The notes under the pieces were generated by a model. The model ran no database searches. It was not told the origin of the DNA and saw only the letters and a list, made by a program, of their open reading frames with translations. A stretch of DNA of 64,000 bases. Source: Nocardia jiangxiensis NBRC 101359 (GTDB taxonomy: Bacteria; Actinomycetota; Actinomycetes; Mycobacteriales; Mycobacteriaceae). Of this stretch, positions 16,356-25,325 are shown piece by piece. Made by a program: the position numbers and the translations under genes. Location of the stretch: positions 62,001-126,000 of the forward strand of contig NZ_BAGB01000062.1 in assembly GCF_000308615.1 (NCBI RefSeq). The letters are read 5' to 3'. Every line of letters starts with the position of its first letter. Positions within the stretch are counted from its first letter, which is position 1.

Positions 16356-18707
16356 ATGACCGACGACCGGATTGCGGTGACCGAGACGATTCCGTTGCCC
16401 GACGTGCTACGGGCGCTCACCCGGGAGCTCACCGCCATGACAGGCGATCGGACGAGCGGATTCGAGACGCGCGCAGCCGAATTGACGGTACGGCTGCTGA
16501 TCGACACCGATGCGGGCGAACCCCGCTTCCGCGTGGTCGGACCGCAGTCGCCCGAGCCCGCCGGAACCACCACGCACACACTGAAACTCACCCTGCAACC
16601 GCTGGTGGGCGAGCCGACGCAGGGTGTGTTCGCACCGGTTCCCGAATCGGAGTCGCAGGCCGAGAACGGCGTCGACACCCTGTCGATTCCGTTCCCGGAA
16701 ACCATTGCGCACTCGGCGGAACAGTTGCCCGTCGATGTTCCCGAACCTGGGCAGATCTTGGAGTCGAAATCTGCTGAGCCGCAGCCGGATGCCGACGATC
16801 AACCCGACCAGGCGGAAACTGCTGCCGAATCGGAGGATTCGCCGCAATCGCGCCACCTCACCGTCGTCGAGTCCGACCACTCCGACGCCATGTCCGGGCC
16901 ACATGCCCAGACCGTCGTCGAGTCCGTCGGAACCACCATCGCCCAGCTCGAAACACCGCACGACGAAACGTCTTCCGAGCCCGGCGAAGCCGAGGCCGGA
17001 TCGCCGGAGCAGCACCACGGCATCGCGGCCGAATCCCTCGCGGAATCCGGCAGCACAGTCGCGCCCGGAACACCGGACCACGACACGGAATCCGACCCCG
17101 TCGACGATGCTGAGACCGAGTCGTCGCACAGCCCCACCACCGATGAAGCCACTGCGGCATCCGAGGTCACCCAGCTCGAAACGCCGAGCGACGATACGGA
17201 TTCCGCAACCCTCGGACTCGTGGACGACACTGCGGGCGAACCGGAAAAGCCGCTCGACGACGCTGGCGAACCCATCACCGACCCCGCTCAGCCCGGAACA
17301 TCGCCTGATGCCACCGATTCCGAGCCCGTCGGCACCCTCGGTTCCGATCCTGTCGACGCTCCGGTGACCGAGCAACCGACTGACACCCGGGGCGGATCGA
17401 CGAACGGCACGGCGGAACCACCGGCAATCACAGAGCCCGTCGTCGACACCGCGCAGACGACACAACCAACCGACACCGGTTCCGCACCAGCGGATTCCAC
17501 GTCCGAATCGGCTTCTCCGCAGGACGCGGCCACCGAGACAGCAGACCCCGCCGACAACCCCACAGCACCCATTCCCAGAACCCCCGGCCGGCCGGACCCG
17601 AACCCCGCACCGGCCCGAATCACCACGGGCAGTGCGTATTCGGACCTGGACGACGAACATGCCGAGATGATCGCCCGGTACGAGAAGATCCTGGTCGATC
17701 GCGAACGGGCGATGGGCCCGCTGCACCGGCACACCCTGATCTCGGCCGGAAATCTGGCCCGTGCGTATCGGGAGGCCGGGCGATCCTCGCAGGCCATCGA
17801 CGTCTACGAGCGGGTGCTCACCGACAGCGAGAACACTTTCGGCCCACAGGATCTCGACACGCTGATCTTCCGCGGCAGCCTCGCCCGCTGCTATCGCGAG
17901 GCCGGGCGCATGGTGGAAGCCGTCGACCTGTACGAACGCACCCTCACCGACAGTGAGCAGGGTTTCGGACCCGACCACAAGAACACCCTGACCGCACGTC
18001 ACAATCTGGCCCTGGCCTATCGCGAGGACGGGCGGCTGGACGACGCGATCGAGCTCTACCGCACCTGCCTGGCGGACAGTGAGCGACTGCTCGGCGCCAC
18101 TCACCGTGACACCCTGATCACCTGCGATTCCCTGGCTTCATGCCTGCGCGAGGCCGGAAAGGTGGACAAGGCGACCGCGCTGGACGAGCGTCTGCTGACC
18201 GCCCGGCGACGCGTCCTGGGCCCGGAACATCCGGAAACGCTGCACTCGACGGTCAATCTGGCCTCGGACCGCGCCGCGGCGAATCGCGCGGGCGAGGCAG
18301 CCGACCTCTACGAACAGGCATTGAGCACCAGTGAGCGGGTGCTCGGTCCGGACCATCCGCTGTCCGAGCGCGCCCGCATCGGCCTGGCGCACGGGTACGC
18401 GGAGGTCGGCCGCGCGAGCGAGGCGGCCGACCTGTTCGAACGCCTGCTCGCCGACTGCGAACGCCAGCTCGGCCCCGACCACCGGCACACGCTCATCGCC
18501 CGCAACAACCTCGCGGTCGCCTATCACGACGCGGGCCGCTTCGGCGAGGCGATCGAGGCGCACACCCGCACCGCCGAGGACCGCGAACGCCTGCTCGGGC
18601 CCGACCACCCCGATACCCTCAAGTCCCGCGAACACCTCGCCTACAGCTACGAGGCCCAGCTACTGGCCCGAACCGCAGCCCCGCAAATCCCTGTGCCACA
18701 GGAGTGA
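16356..18707 (+). CDS. Probable trypco2 domain - acidic linker - TPR protein
   Basis: 783 residues from ATG 16356, behind AAGGGGA; ATG 16350 touches that site and is less likely. Residues 1-84 resemble the trypsin-co-occurring domain 2: helix LPDVLRALTRELTAM, strands AAELTVRLLIDTDAGEPRFRVVG, and the ending TTTHTLKLTLQPL. Residues 85-425 are a disordered linker of Glu, Asp, Ser, Thr and Pro with a repeated QLETPxDxT segment. Residues 430-770 hold about eight TPR units of 42 residues (for example LDTLIFRGSLARCYREAGRM), each with a GPxHxxTL cap as in kinesin light chain. No protease, STAND ATPase or effector is fused or adjacent. Trypco2 is a family known from actinobacterial conflict and signalling proteins; the domain call is from memory of its pattern. 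Confidence 0.75.
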   Translation: MTDDRIAVTETIPLPDVLRALTRELTAMTGDRTSGFETRAAELTVRLLIDTDAGEPRFRVVGPQSPEPAGTTTHTLKLTLQPLVGEPTQGVFAPVPESESQAENGVDTLSIPFPETIAHSAEQLPVDVPEPGQILESKSAEPQPDADDQPDQAETAAESEDSPQSRHLTVVESDHSDAMSGPHAQTVVESVGTTIAQLETPHDETSSEPGEAEAGSPEQHHGIAAESLAESGSTVAPGTPDHDTESDPVDDAETESSHSPTTDEATAASEVTQLETPSDDTDSATLGLVDDTAGEPEKPLDDAGEPITDPAQPGTSPDATDSEPVGTLGSDPVDAPVTEQPTDTRGGSTNGTAEPPAITEPVVDTAQTTQPTDTGSAPADSTSESASPQDAATETADPADNPTAPIPRTPGRPDPNPAPARITTGSAYSDLDDEHAEMIARYEKILVDRERAMGPLHRHTLISAGNLARAYREAGRSSQAIDVYERVLTDSENTFGPQDLDTLIFRGSLARCYREAGRMVEAVDLYERTLTDSEQGFGPDHKNTLTARHNLALAYREDGRLDDAIELYRTCLADSERLLGATHRDTLITCDSLASCLREAGKVDKATALDERLLTARRRVLGPEHPETLHSTVNLASDRAAANRAGEAADLYEQALSTSERVLGPDHPLSERARIGLAHGYAEVGRASEAADLFERLLADCERQLGPDHRHTLIARNNLAVAYHDAGRFGEAIEAHTRTAEDRERLLGPDHPDTLKSREHLAYSYEAQLLARTAAPQIPVPQE

Positions 18708-18727
18708 TCGCACCGGCCGACCCTCGC

Positions 18728-19741
18728 TCAGGGATGCAACCGGAACTCGACGATCGAGCGTGTCCCGGCGGTGACGGTCTCGCCGAGGTGCAGGCCGGTC
18801 GGGGCGGCGAGCTCGGCCAGTTGTTCCAGAGTGCGTTCGCGCCCGTTGACGTAGCAGAGCATGCGCAGGTCGCCCTCGGTGTCGGGGATGCCGCCGCGCG
18901 AGGTGTCGATATCGTCCACGAGCAGCACCCTGCCGGTCGGGGCCGCGGCCTGCGCGCATCGTTCGAGGATGCGCGCGGCGTGCGGGTCGTCCCAGTCGTG
19001 CAGGACACCGGACAGAACGTAGCCGCCCGCACCGGCCGGAAGAGGATCGAAGAAGCTGCCCGACCGCGCGTCGGCGCGGTGGCCCAGACCGGCCGCGGTG
19101 ATGGCCTCGATGGCGCGGGCGGCCGGTCCGGGCAGGTCTACGACCGTCCCCTGCAGGTCGGCGTGGGCGCGCAGCAACGCGATCAGCAGACTGGCGTTGC
19201 CGCCGCCCACATCGACGACATGTCCCAGCTCGCCCCACGGATATGCGGTGGCGACCAGGTCCGCATCCGCGACCAGCCGAGCGCCCATGACCTCGTCGAA
19301 GGATTCGGCGCGAGCGGGATCGGCCGCGAGATCGTCCCAGAACGGCCGCCCGAACTGTTCCGCAAATGCGGGCTCGCCGGTGCGGACGGTGTGCAGCAAC
19401 TGAACGAAGCACAGGTCGGCGCGGCCGATCGCACCCTCCAGATCGAGCCAGGGACGCAACCTTTGCGGATCGTCGTCGCGCAGGTGCTCACCGAGCGATG
19501 TGAGGTCGAACTCTCCGGTCTCGGTGCGGACCAGGACCCCGGCGGTCACCAGGTGTGCGAGCACTCGGCCCAGCGCGTCACGATCGGCGTGCACGGCATC
19601 GGCCAGCGCATCGGCCGTGCGCGTGCCCGCGACGATGTGATCGGCCAGCCGCAGGGTCGCCGCCACCCGGATCGACATCGGAGTCACCAGATCGGCCGCC
19701 GCCCACAGACCCCCGCCCCACCCGGTCGTCTCCTCGGTCAC
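18728..19741 (-). CDS. SAM-dependent O-methyltransferase (plant-type / Methyltransf_2)
   Basis: 337 residues from GTG 19741, set by GAGGAGG at a 5-base gap. N-terminal winged-helix dimerisation region (AADLVTPMSIRVAATLRLADHI...HADRDALGRVLAHLVTAGVL), then the SAM-binding motif VVDVGGGNASLLIALL and the catalytic HDWDD (His base with Asp). This is the pattern of hydroxyneurosporene, carminomycin and related small-molecule O-methyltransferases, usually acting on aromatic or polyketide hydroxyls. No biosynthetic cluster surrounds it. It converges on the TPR gene with a 20-base gap. Confidence 0.88.
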   Translation of the reverse strand: MTEETTGWGGGLWAAADLVTPMSIRVAATLRLADHIVAGTRTADALADAVHADRDALGRVLAHLVTAGVLVRTETGEFDLTSLGEHLRDDDPQRLRPWLDLEGAIGRADLCFVQLLHTVRTGEPAFAEQFGRPFWDDLAADPARAESFDEVMGARLVADADLVATAYPWGELGHVVDVGGGNASLLIALLRAHADLQGTVVDLPGPAARAIEAITAAGLGHRADARSGSFFDPLPAGAGGYVLSGVLHDWDDPHAARILERCAQAAAPTGRVLLVDDIDTSRGGIPDTEGDLRMLCYVNGRERTLEQLAELAAPTGLHLGETVTAGTRSIVEFRLHP

Positions 19742-19870
19742 AGGGCCTCCTCGCTCGACGGTTTCCCGGATCACCCGATGGCAGGTTCAATCTAGCCCCG
19801 GTCGCCATCGGACGAACCCGCTACGACGCGTCCGAGCTGCACGATCGCCGATCCGATCCGGCTCCGGCGA

Positions 19871-20123
19871 TCAGGACCGCGCGCCGATCCGATCCCGCAA
19901 CCCCTCGGCGAAGGTGCGGGCAGCGGCCAGATCGTCCGCGTTCGGCCGTCCCTTACGAATACCGCCGACGGGCTTGAACGGCAGATAGGTGTCGAACACG
20001 CGGCACGAGAACGTCCCGGCGACCTGGAAACCCTTGCGCTCGAGCGCCCCGGCCAGCGGCCGGCCGAACGGCTGGAACCGCGCCTCGGGGAATCCGCTGG
20101 TGGCGAAAACGAATGCATGGGAT
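19871..20123 (-). pseudogene. Truncated flavodoxin-like gene (C-terminal half only)
   Basis: The frame (open from 20188) encodes FVFATSGFPEARFQPFGRPL, then GFQVAGTFSCRVFDTYLPF and KGRPNADDLAAARTFAEGLRDRIG. These match the second half of flavodoxin-family proteins of about 160-190 residues. The first half with the FMN phosphate loop is missing in every frame; the residues before AFVFATSG look random. The loss abuts the end of the permease gene at 20208, where a second sugar permease would be expected. One deletion could explain both gaps. A short working protein is possible but unlikely. Confidence 0.65.
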
Positions 20124-20207
20124 GCTCCCCTCTCCGCACGATGATCCGGACATCCATGCAGACCCCGCCCGAATCCCGATTGTGACACCCCGGATCTGTG
20201 CCGACCG

Positions 20208-21116
20208 TCACATCTCGCGTCGCGAGAGCCGCAGTTGCAAAGCGGTCAGCACCAGCAGCACCGCGAACATCACCCAGGCCAGCGCGGCCGCGTAGCCGAC
20301 CTGATAGAACCGGAAAGCGTTCTGGAACAGCATGATTCCCAATACGTAGGTGCCGGTCTCGGGTCCGCCGTTGCCGTCGGTCAGCGCATAGGCCTGATCG
20401 AACGCCTGCACCGTATTGAGCACGGTGATCACCAGGACGAACGACAGCGCCCCGCGCAGCAGCGGAACGGTGATGGACCGGAACCGCCGCCACGCCCCGG
20501 CCCCGTCGATCATGGCGGCCTCGGACAGGTTTTCCGGAATCGCCTGCATCGCGGCGAGCAGGATGACGGTCGCGAACGGCACCCCCTTCCACACCGTGAC
20601 GATGCTCAGCGAGATCAGCGCCCACCTCGGATCGGTGAGCCAGGGCACCGGCCGCACCCCGAACCACCCCAGCACGATGTTCAGCAGACCGTCGTCGGTG
20701 ACGAACACGAATCGCCACACCACCGCCATGGCGACCGTCGAGGCGACCAGCGGCAGGAACACCGCGGTGCGAAACAGCGCCATACCCTTCAGTTTCCGGT
20801 TCAGCGCGGCGGCCGCGCCGAGGCTGATCACGACCGTCGGCACCAGCGTGAGCGTCGTGAAGACCGCGGTGTTGCGCAGTGCGATGTAGAACATCGGATC
20901 GTCGAACAGCTGACGATAGTTGGCCAGTCCGGTGAACCGCATGGGCCGGAACAGATCCCACGAATGAAAGCTCAGATACAGCGAGAAACCCAGGGGGAAC
21001 AGCATGAACAGCGCGACCGCGGCCAGATTCGGTGCGACGAAGGATATTCCGGCTCGCGAGCGCTGCCGGTCCAAGGCGGATCGGTGAATTCGCCGGTTCC
21101 CGCCCCTGCTGCTCAC
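20208..21116 (-). CDS. Sugar ABC transporter permease (MalF/UgpA type)
   Basis: 302 residues with six membrane helices, GTG 21116 overlapping the TGA of the binding-protein gene by four bases. Opening GISFVAPNLAAVALFMLFPLGFSLYLSF is typical of MalF-like permeases, and the ATPase-coupling EAA loop is present (NLSEAAMIDGAGAWRRFRSITVPLL). The C-terminus is complete. Such importers need a second permease (MalG type) and an ATPase; neither lies here. The ATPase is often shared (MsiK-like) in actinobacteria, but the second permease normally follows directly, so this transporter may be broken or use a partner elsewhere. Confidence 0.92.
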   Translation of the reverse strand: MSSRGGNRRIHRSALDRQRSRAGISFVAPNLAAVALFMLFPLGFSLYLSFHSWDLFRPMRFTGLANYRQLFDDPMFYIALRNTAVFTTLTLVPTVVISLGAAAALNRKLKGMALFRTAVFLPLVASTVAMAVVWRFVFVTDDGLLNIVLGWFGVRPVPWLTDPRWALISLSIVTVWKGVPFATVILLAAMQAIPENLSEAAMIDGAGAWRRFRSITVPLLRGALSFVLVITVLNTVQAFDQAYALTDGNGGPETGTYVLGIMLFQNAFRFYQVGYAAALAWVMFAVLLVLTALQLRLSRREM

Positions 21117-22411
21117 GTCGCCGCTCGCAGCAGCGCATCGATGTCCCCCGTCATCGCGCCCAGCGAATCCGCCTGCGCCGCACCGCGCAGCACCCGATTG
21201 CAGCCTCGCGACATCAGCGATTCGACCTTCCCCCAGGCCGAGGTGGTCACCATCGTGCGAGAGGCCGCGGGGCCGCCGGTGAGCACCTCGAGATTGCGGA
21301 TCCGGGTATGCGCAGCGGCGAATCCCGGTGAGCCCATGGCCGATTGCAGTACCGGAACGAACAGACCGGATTCGGCGATGATCGCCTGTCCGATCGGTCC
21401 GGTCGCGAATTTCACGAACTCCCAGGCCTGTTCGCGTCGCGGACTGTGCGCGGCGATGGCCAGCCCCGTACATCCGATACCGGTGATCGCGCCCGGCCCG
21501 CCGTGCGGACCTACCGGCAGCACGGTGACGTCGAAATCCAGATCGTCCTGTTCGACGAATTCCGAATAGAGCCAATGTCCGCCGAGCAGCATCGCCGACC
21601 GCCCGCTGGCGAACAGATCCGCGGCCGAGTCCGACAACCGATCCGCGACGCTCGGCGCGACCTCGTGCCGCACCGCGAGATCGGCGTAGAACTGCAATCC
21701 CTCGGCGAAGCGCGGATCACCGATATCAGTGCGGATCGGCGCTTTCGGCGGACTGAACCACTGCGCGCCGTTGTTCATCCCGAAACAGGCCGCCGAATAG
21801 CAGGGCACCCACGCGTCGGCGAATCCCCACTGCCGGACCCGCCCACGCTCATCGCGACGGGTCAGCGCCTGTGCGGCGGCGAGGAACTGCTCGAAACTCC
21901 ACGGCTCCGACCAGCGGCGCGGGGGCTGAATTCCGGCCTGGGCGAGCAGTTTCCGGTTGTAGTAGACGAACACCCCGGACCACTGCTCGGGCAGGGCGTA
22001 CCGGCCGCCGCGGTAGTCGAACGTCTCGTACAGCGTCGGATAGCTGTCCGCGCGAAGGGTCGCGGCGTATTCCGGATCGCGGTCGAGCATCGTGTGCAGA
22101 TCCAGCAGCACCCCGCGGTCGGCCAGACCCGCGAACAGCAGGTCCCAGGCCATCAGCACGTCCGGGCATTTACCCCCGGCACAGTAGGTGAGCATCTGCT
22201 GCAACGGATCCGGGCCCGACATGACGGTGCGGATCCGGATCCCGGGATGACGTTCGCAGAAGGCGGCGATGATCCGCATCCGGGCCCGAGCCTCCTGCGG
22301 TCGCGCCTGGAAGAAGAAGGTCACCGCGTCCTCGTCGGCGGTGCCGCAGCCGGCCAGGATCGGTGCGGCCAGCATCGATCCGAGCAGGGTTCGGCGGCGC
22401 ACCGAGTTCAC
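21113..22411 (-). CDS. Sugar ABC transporter substrate-binding lipoprotein
   Basis: 432 residues from GTG 22411, with GAGGAGG upstream. Residues 1-23 are a lipoprotein signal with lipobox LAGC (Cys22 region). The mature part follows the family 1 extracellular solute-binding fold: FFFQARPQEARARMRIIAAFCERHPGIRIR, YALPEQWSGVFVYYNRKLLAQAGI, and the late LLGGHWLYSEF. It would capture a sugar or glycerol-phosphate-like ligand outside the membrane. It is the first gene of the operon with the permease at 20208; the operon lacks the second permease. Confidence 0.92.
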   Translation of the reverse strand: MNSVRRRTLLGSMLAAPILAGCGTADEDAVTFFFQARPQEARARMRIIAAFCERHPGIRIRTVMSGPDPLQQMLTYCAGGKCPDVLMAWDLLFAGLADRGVLLDLHTMLDRDPEYAATLRADSYPTLYETFDYRGGRYALPEQWSGVFVYYNRKLLAQAGIQPPRRWSEPWSFEQFLAAAQALTRRDERGRVRQWGFADAWVPCYSAACFGMNNGAQWFSPPKAPIRTDIGDPRFAEGLQFYADLAVRHEVAPSVADRLSDSAADLFASGRSAMLLGGHWLYSEFVEQDDLDFDVTVLPVGPHGGPGAITGIGCTGLAIAAHSPRREQAWEFVKFATGPIGQAIIAESGLFVPVLQSAMGSPGFAAAHTRIRNLEVLTGGPAASRTMVTTSAWGKVESLMSRGCNRVLRGAAQADSLGAMTGDIDALLRAAT

Positions 22412-22671
22412 GGACCTCCTCGTCGGCCCGATCGCGAGCGGCAGATTCGACCCGACACACGCACCCGATCAGGCAAAACATCAGCAATCCAACGGATCAG
22501 CACGCGCAGCTTACGGTCGAGACCGCACACTCCGGAGCAGCACACGCACGGACAACGTTTCCCGCACCGGATCCGCTCGTTACCGCCCCGGCCTGTCGGT
22601 CCGCCGTGGCAAACTTCCCCTGTGCGATCCCAAATGTCGGATCCGCACATGAGCACGGGAGAGTTACTCGC

Positions 22672-25011
22672 ATGGCGACGATCGAATACCTGCGGACCGA
22701 CCCCGACCTACCTCCGGTCGGGGTCGTGGACCGCTCACCCATCAGCACGACGAAGAAGGCGATATTCCTCGTCATCGCCGTCCTCGGCGCTGTCGGCTGG
22801 GCGGTGCTGGGAATCAGCCGGGGTGAGAACGTCAACGCGGTGTGGATCGTGGTCGCCGCGGTCTGCACCTACATCATCGCCTACCAGTTCTACGCCCGGC
22901 TGATCGCGAACCGGATCACCCAGCCGCGCGACGACGTCGCCACGCCCGCCGAGGAATTGGAGAACGGCACCGATTACCTGCCGATGGACCGGCGGGTGCT
23001 GTTCGGCCACCACTTCGCCGCCATCGCCGGTGCGGGCCCGCTGGTCGGACCGGTGCTCGCCGCGCAGATGGGGTATCTGCCCGGCACGCTGTGGATCGTG
23101 GTCGGCGTCGTGCTCGCCGGTGCGGTGCAGGACTATCTGGTGCTGTGGGCCTCGGTCAAACGTCGCGGCCGCAGCCTCGGGCAGATGGCGCGCGACGAAC
23201 TCGGCGTGGTCGGCGGCATCGCGGCGCTGGTCGCGGTGCTGGCCATCATGGTGATCCTGCTGGCGGTGCTCGGCATCGTCGTGGTGAACGCGCTGGCCGC
23301 CACGAAGGGCGCGGACGGGCAGTTGCACGGCGGCAGCCCGTGGGGCGTGTTCTCGATCTCGATGACGGTTCCGATCGCCGTGCTGATGGGTCTGTATCTG
23401 CGCTACGTGCGGCCGGGCAAGGTCGGTGAGATCTCCATCGTCGGTTTCGTGCTGCTGCTGTTCGTCATCGGGGCGGGTAAGTGGGTCGGCGATTCGGGCT
23501 GGGGCCGTTCGGCTTTCACGATGGACGGCACCACGATCTCCTGGATTCTGATCATCTACGGCTTCATCGCCTCGGTGCTGCCGGTCTGGCTGCTGCTCGC
23601 GCCGCGCGACTATCTGTCCACGTTCATGAAGATCGGCACCATCGTGCTGCTGGCGGTCGGCGTGCTGATCACCATGCCGGTGCTGAAGGCCCCCGCGATC
23701 TCCCAGTTCGCCGGTAACAGCAAGGGCCCGGCCTTCGCCGGCGGCCTGTTCCCGTTCCTGTTCATCACCATCGCCTGCGGTGCGCTGTCCGGATTCCACG
23801 CGCTGGTCTCCTCGGGCACCACACCGAAACTGCTGGAGAAGCAGTCCCAGGCGCGCATGATCGGCTACGGCGGCATGCTGATGGAGTCGTTCGTCGCGGT
23901 GATGGCGATCATCGCGGCCAGCATCATCGATCAGCACGTGTTCTTCGCGATCAACACCGGCGGCCTGACCGCCACCCCGCCCGGCCTGCCCGCCGGAGCC
24001 TCGCCCGCGCAGGTCGCGCAGGCCACCGCCGATGCCGCGGCCAAGAAGATCAACGGGATGAATCTGGGCGGCACGCCCGTCACCGGCACCGATCTGATCA
24101 ACGAGGCCAAGAGCGTCGACGAGAGTTCACTGCTGTCCAAGACCGGTGGCGCGCCGACGCTCGCGGTGGGGATGTCCCATGTGCTGCAAGGGTTCCTGGG
24201 CGGATCCTCGCTCAAGGCGTTCTGGTACCACTTCGCGATCATGTTCGAGGCGCTGTTCATCCTGACCACGATCGACGCCGGTACCCGTGTCGCGCGGTTC
24301 ATGCTCTCGGACACCCTGGGCAACCTCGGCGGACCGGCCCGCAAATTCTCCGATCCGTCCTGGCGGCCGGGCGCGTGGTTGTGCTCGGCGCTCGTGGTCG
24401 CGGGCTGGGGTTCGGTGCTGTTGATGGGCGTGACCGATCCGCTCGGCGGCATCTACACGCTGTATCCGCTGTTCGGTATCGCCAACCAGTTGCTCGCCGC
24501 GATCGCGCTGACCGTGGTGATGGTGATCGTGGTGAAGAAGGGCCTGGTCAAGTGGGCGTGGATTCCCGCGCTGCCACTGATCTGGGATCTGATCGTGACG
24601 ATGACCGCGTCGTGGCAGAAGATCTTCTCCGGCGACAAGAATCTGGGCTATTTCAAGCAGCACAGCGTCTACAGCTCGGCCCGCGACGCCGGGAAGGTGC
24701 TGTCCCCGGCGAAGAATATGCACGATATGGACAAGGTGATCCGCAACAGCTTCATCCAGGGCACGCTCTCGATCGTGTTCGCGGTGCTGGTGCTGATCGT
24801 CGCGGTGATCGGTGCACTGGTGTGCATCCGGGCCCTGCGCCGGGGCGGCAGCGAGACCACCGAGACGCCCGAGGTGCCCTCGAAGATCTTCGCGCCCAGT
24901 GGATTCCTGGCCACCAAGACCGAACGCGAGGTGCAGCAGCAGTGGGACGAGCTGGTGAAAACCGGTAAGGTCGCCGCCCCCGGGGCCGCTCATCCGGTGC
25001 CCGCGGAATGA
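22672..25011 (+). CDS. cstA: Carbon starvation protein A family transporter
   Basis: 779 residues from ATG 22672; the frame is open further upstream. Many membrane helices; the CstA core carries FGHHFAAIAGAGPLVGPVLAAQMGYLPGTLWI, then SGFHALVSSGTTPKLL and TRVARFMLSDTLGN. Characterised relatives (E. coli CstA and BtsT) take up pyruvate, and CstA is also tied to peptide use. The gene is coupled by ATGA overlap to a YbdD-family gene, the partner that such transporters need. The 260-base upstream region holds an imperfect inverted repeat (22621-22649), possibly part of the promoter or leader. Confidence 0.95.
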   Translation: MATIEYLRTDPDLPPVGVVDRSPISTTKKAIFLVIAVLGAVGWAVLGISRGENVNAVWIVVAAVCTYIIAYQFYARLIANRITQPRDDVATPAEELENGTDYLPMDRRVLFGHHFAAIAGAGPLVGPVLAAQMGYLPGTLWIVVGVVLAGAVQDYLVLWASVKRRGRSLGQMARDELGVVGGIAALVAVLAIMVILLAVLGIVVVNALAATKGADGQLHGGSPWGVFSISMTVPIAVLMGLYLRYVRPGKVGEISIVGFVLLLFVIGAGKWVGDSGWGRSAFTMDGTTISWILIIYGFIASVLPVWLLLAPRDYLSTFMKIGTIVLLAVGVLITMPVLKAPAISQFAGNSKGPAFAGGLFPFLFITIACGALSGFHALVSSGTTPKLLEKQSQARMIGYGGMLMESFVAVMAIIAASIIDQHVFFAINTGGLTATPPGLPAGASPAQVAQATADAAAKKINGMNLGGTPVTGTDLINEAKSVDESSLLSKTGGAPTLAVGMSHVLQGFLGGSSLKAFWYHFAIMFEALFILTTIDAGTRVARFMLSDTLGNLGGPARKFSDPSWRPGAWLCSALVVAGWGSVLLMGVTDPLGGIYTLYPLFGIANQLLAAIALTVVMVIVVKKGLVKWAWIPALPLIWDLIVTMTASWQKIFSGDKNLGYFKQHSVYSSARDAGKVLSPAKNMHDMDKVIRNSFIQGTLSIVFAVLVLIVAVIGALVCIRALRRGGSETTETPEVPSKIFAPSGFLATKTEREVQQQWDELVKTGKVAAPGAAHPVPAE

Positions 25012-25268
25012 CGACCGCGCCTATCCCTGACGCGGCCCTCGGCGTCCGGGGGCCGCGAGGCAACACGATCCGAGCCACACGCGGTGTCGCGCGCGCGGCT
25101 CGGGCCGTGGCCGGATACGTCAATGCGATTCTGGGCGGCCGGGATTACGCGCGGTATGTCGAGCATCTTCGGCGCAATCATCCCGACCGCCCGGTCCCGA
25201 CCGAACGGGAGTACTGGCGGGAGCGGTATGCGGCCGCCGAGCGCAATCCGGCCACCCGCTGCTGCTGA
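25008..25268 (+). CDS. YbdD/YjiX-family small protein
   Basis: 86 residues starting inside the cstA stop codon (ATGA). The family signature is clear: VNAILGGRDYARYVEHLRRNHPDRPVPTEREYWRERY. In E. coli, YbdD and YjiX work with the pyruvate transporters CstA and BtsT. Here an N-terminal extension of about 25 residues precedes the core, and the C-terminus ends in RCC. Translational coupling supports a joint role with the transporter. Confidence 0.92.
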   Translation: MTTAPIPDAALGVRGPRGNTIRATRGVARAARAVAGYVNAILGGRDYARYVEHLRRNHPDRPVPTEREYWRERYAAAERNPATRCC

Positions 25269-25325
25269 CCATATACGTCTGTTTTCCGCTAGCGTGGTGG
25301 GCCGGAGCCTGACAGGGTGGATTGT

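Noticed and set aside
19792..21138. A 448-codon frame overlapping the permease and flavodoxin remnant
   Set aside because: It mixes frames of the permease gene and has no domain; the permease in the other frame has clear helices and an EAA loop.
22621..22649. A CRP-type site upstream of cstA
   Set aside because: The imperfect inverted repeat TGTGCGATCC/GGATCCGCACA does not fit the TGTGA-N6-TCACA pattern well enough.
22735..23937. A 400-codon antisense frame inside cstA
   Set aside because: Its composition is His/Asp/Arg/Gln-rich and repetitive, typical of the reverse of a membrane-helix gene.
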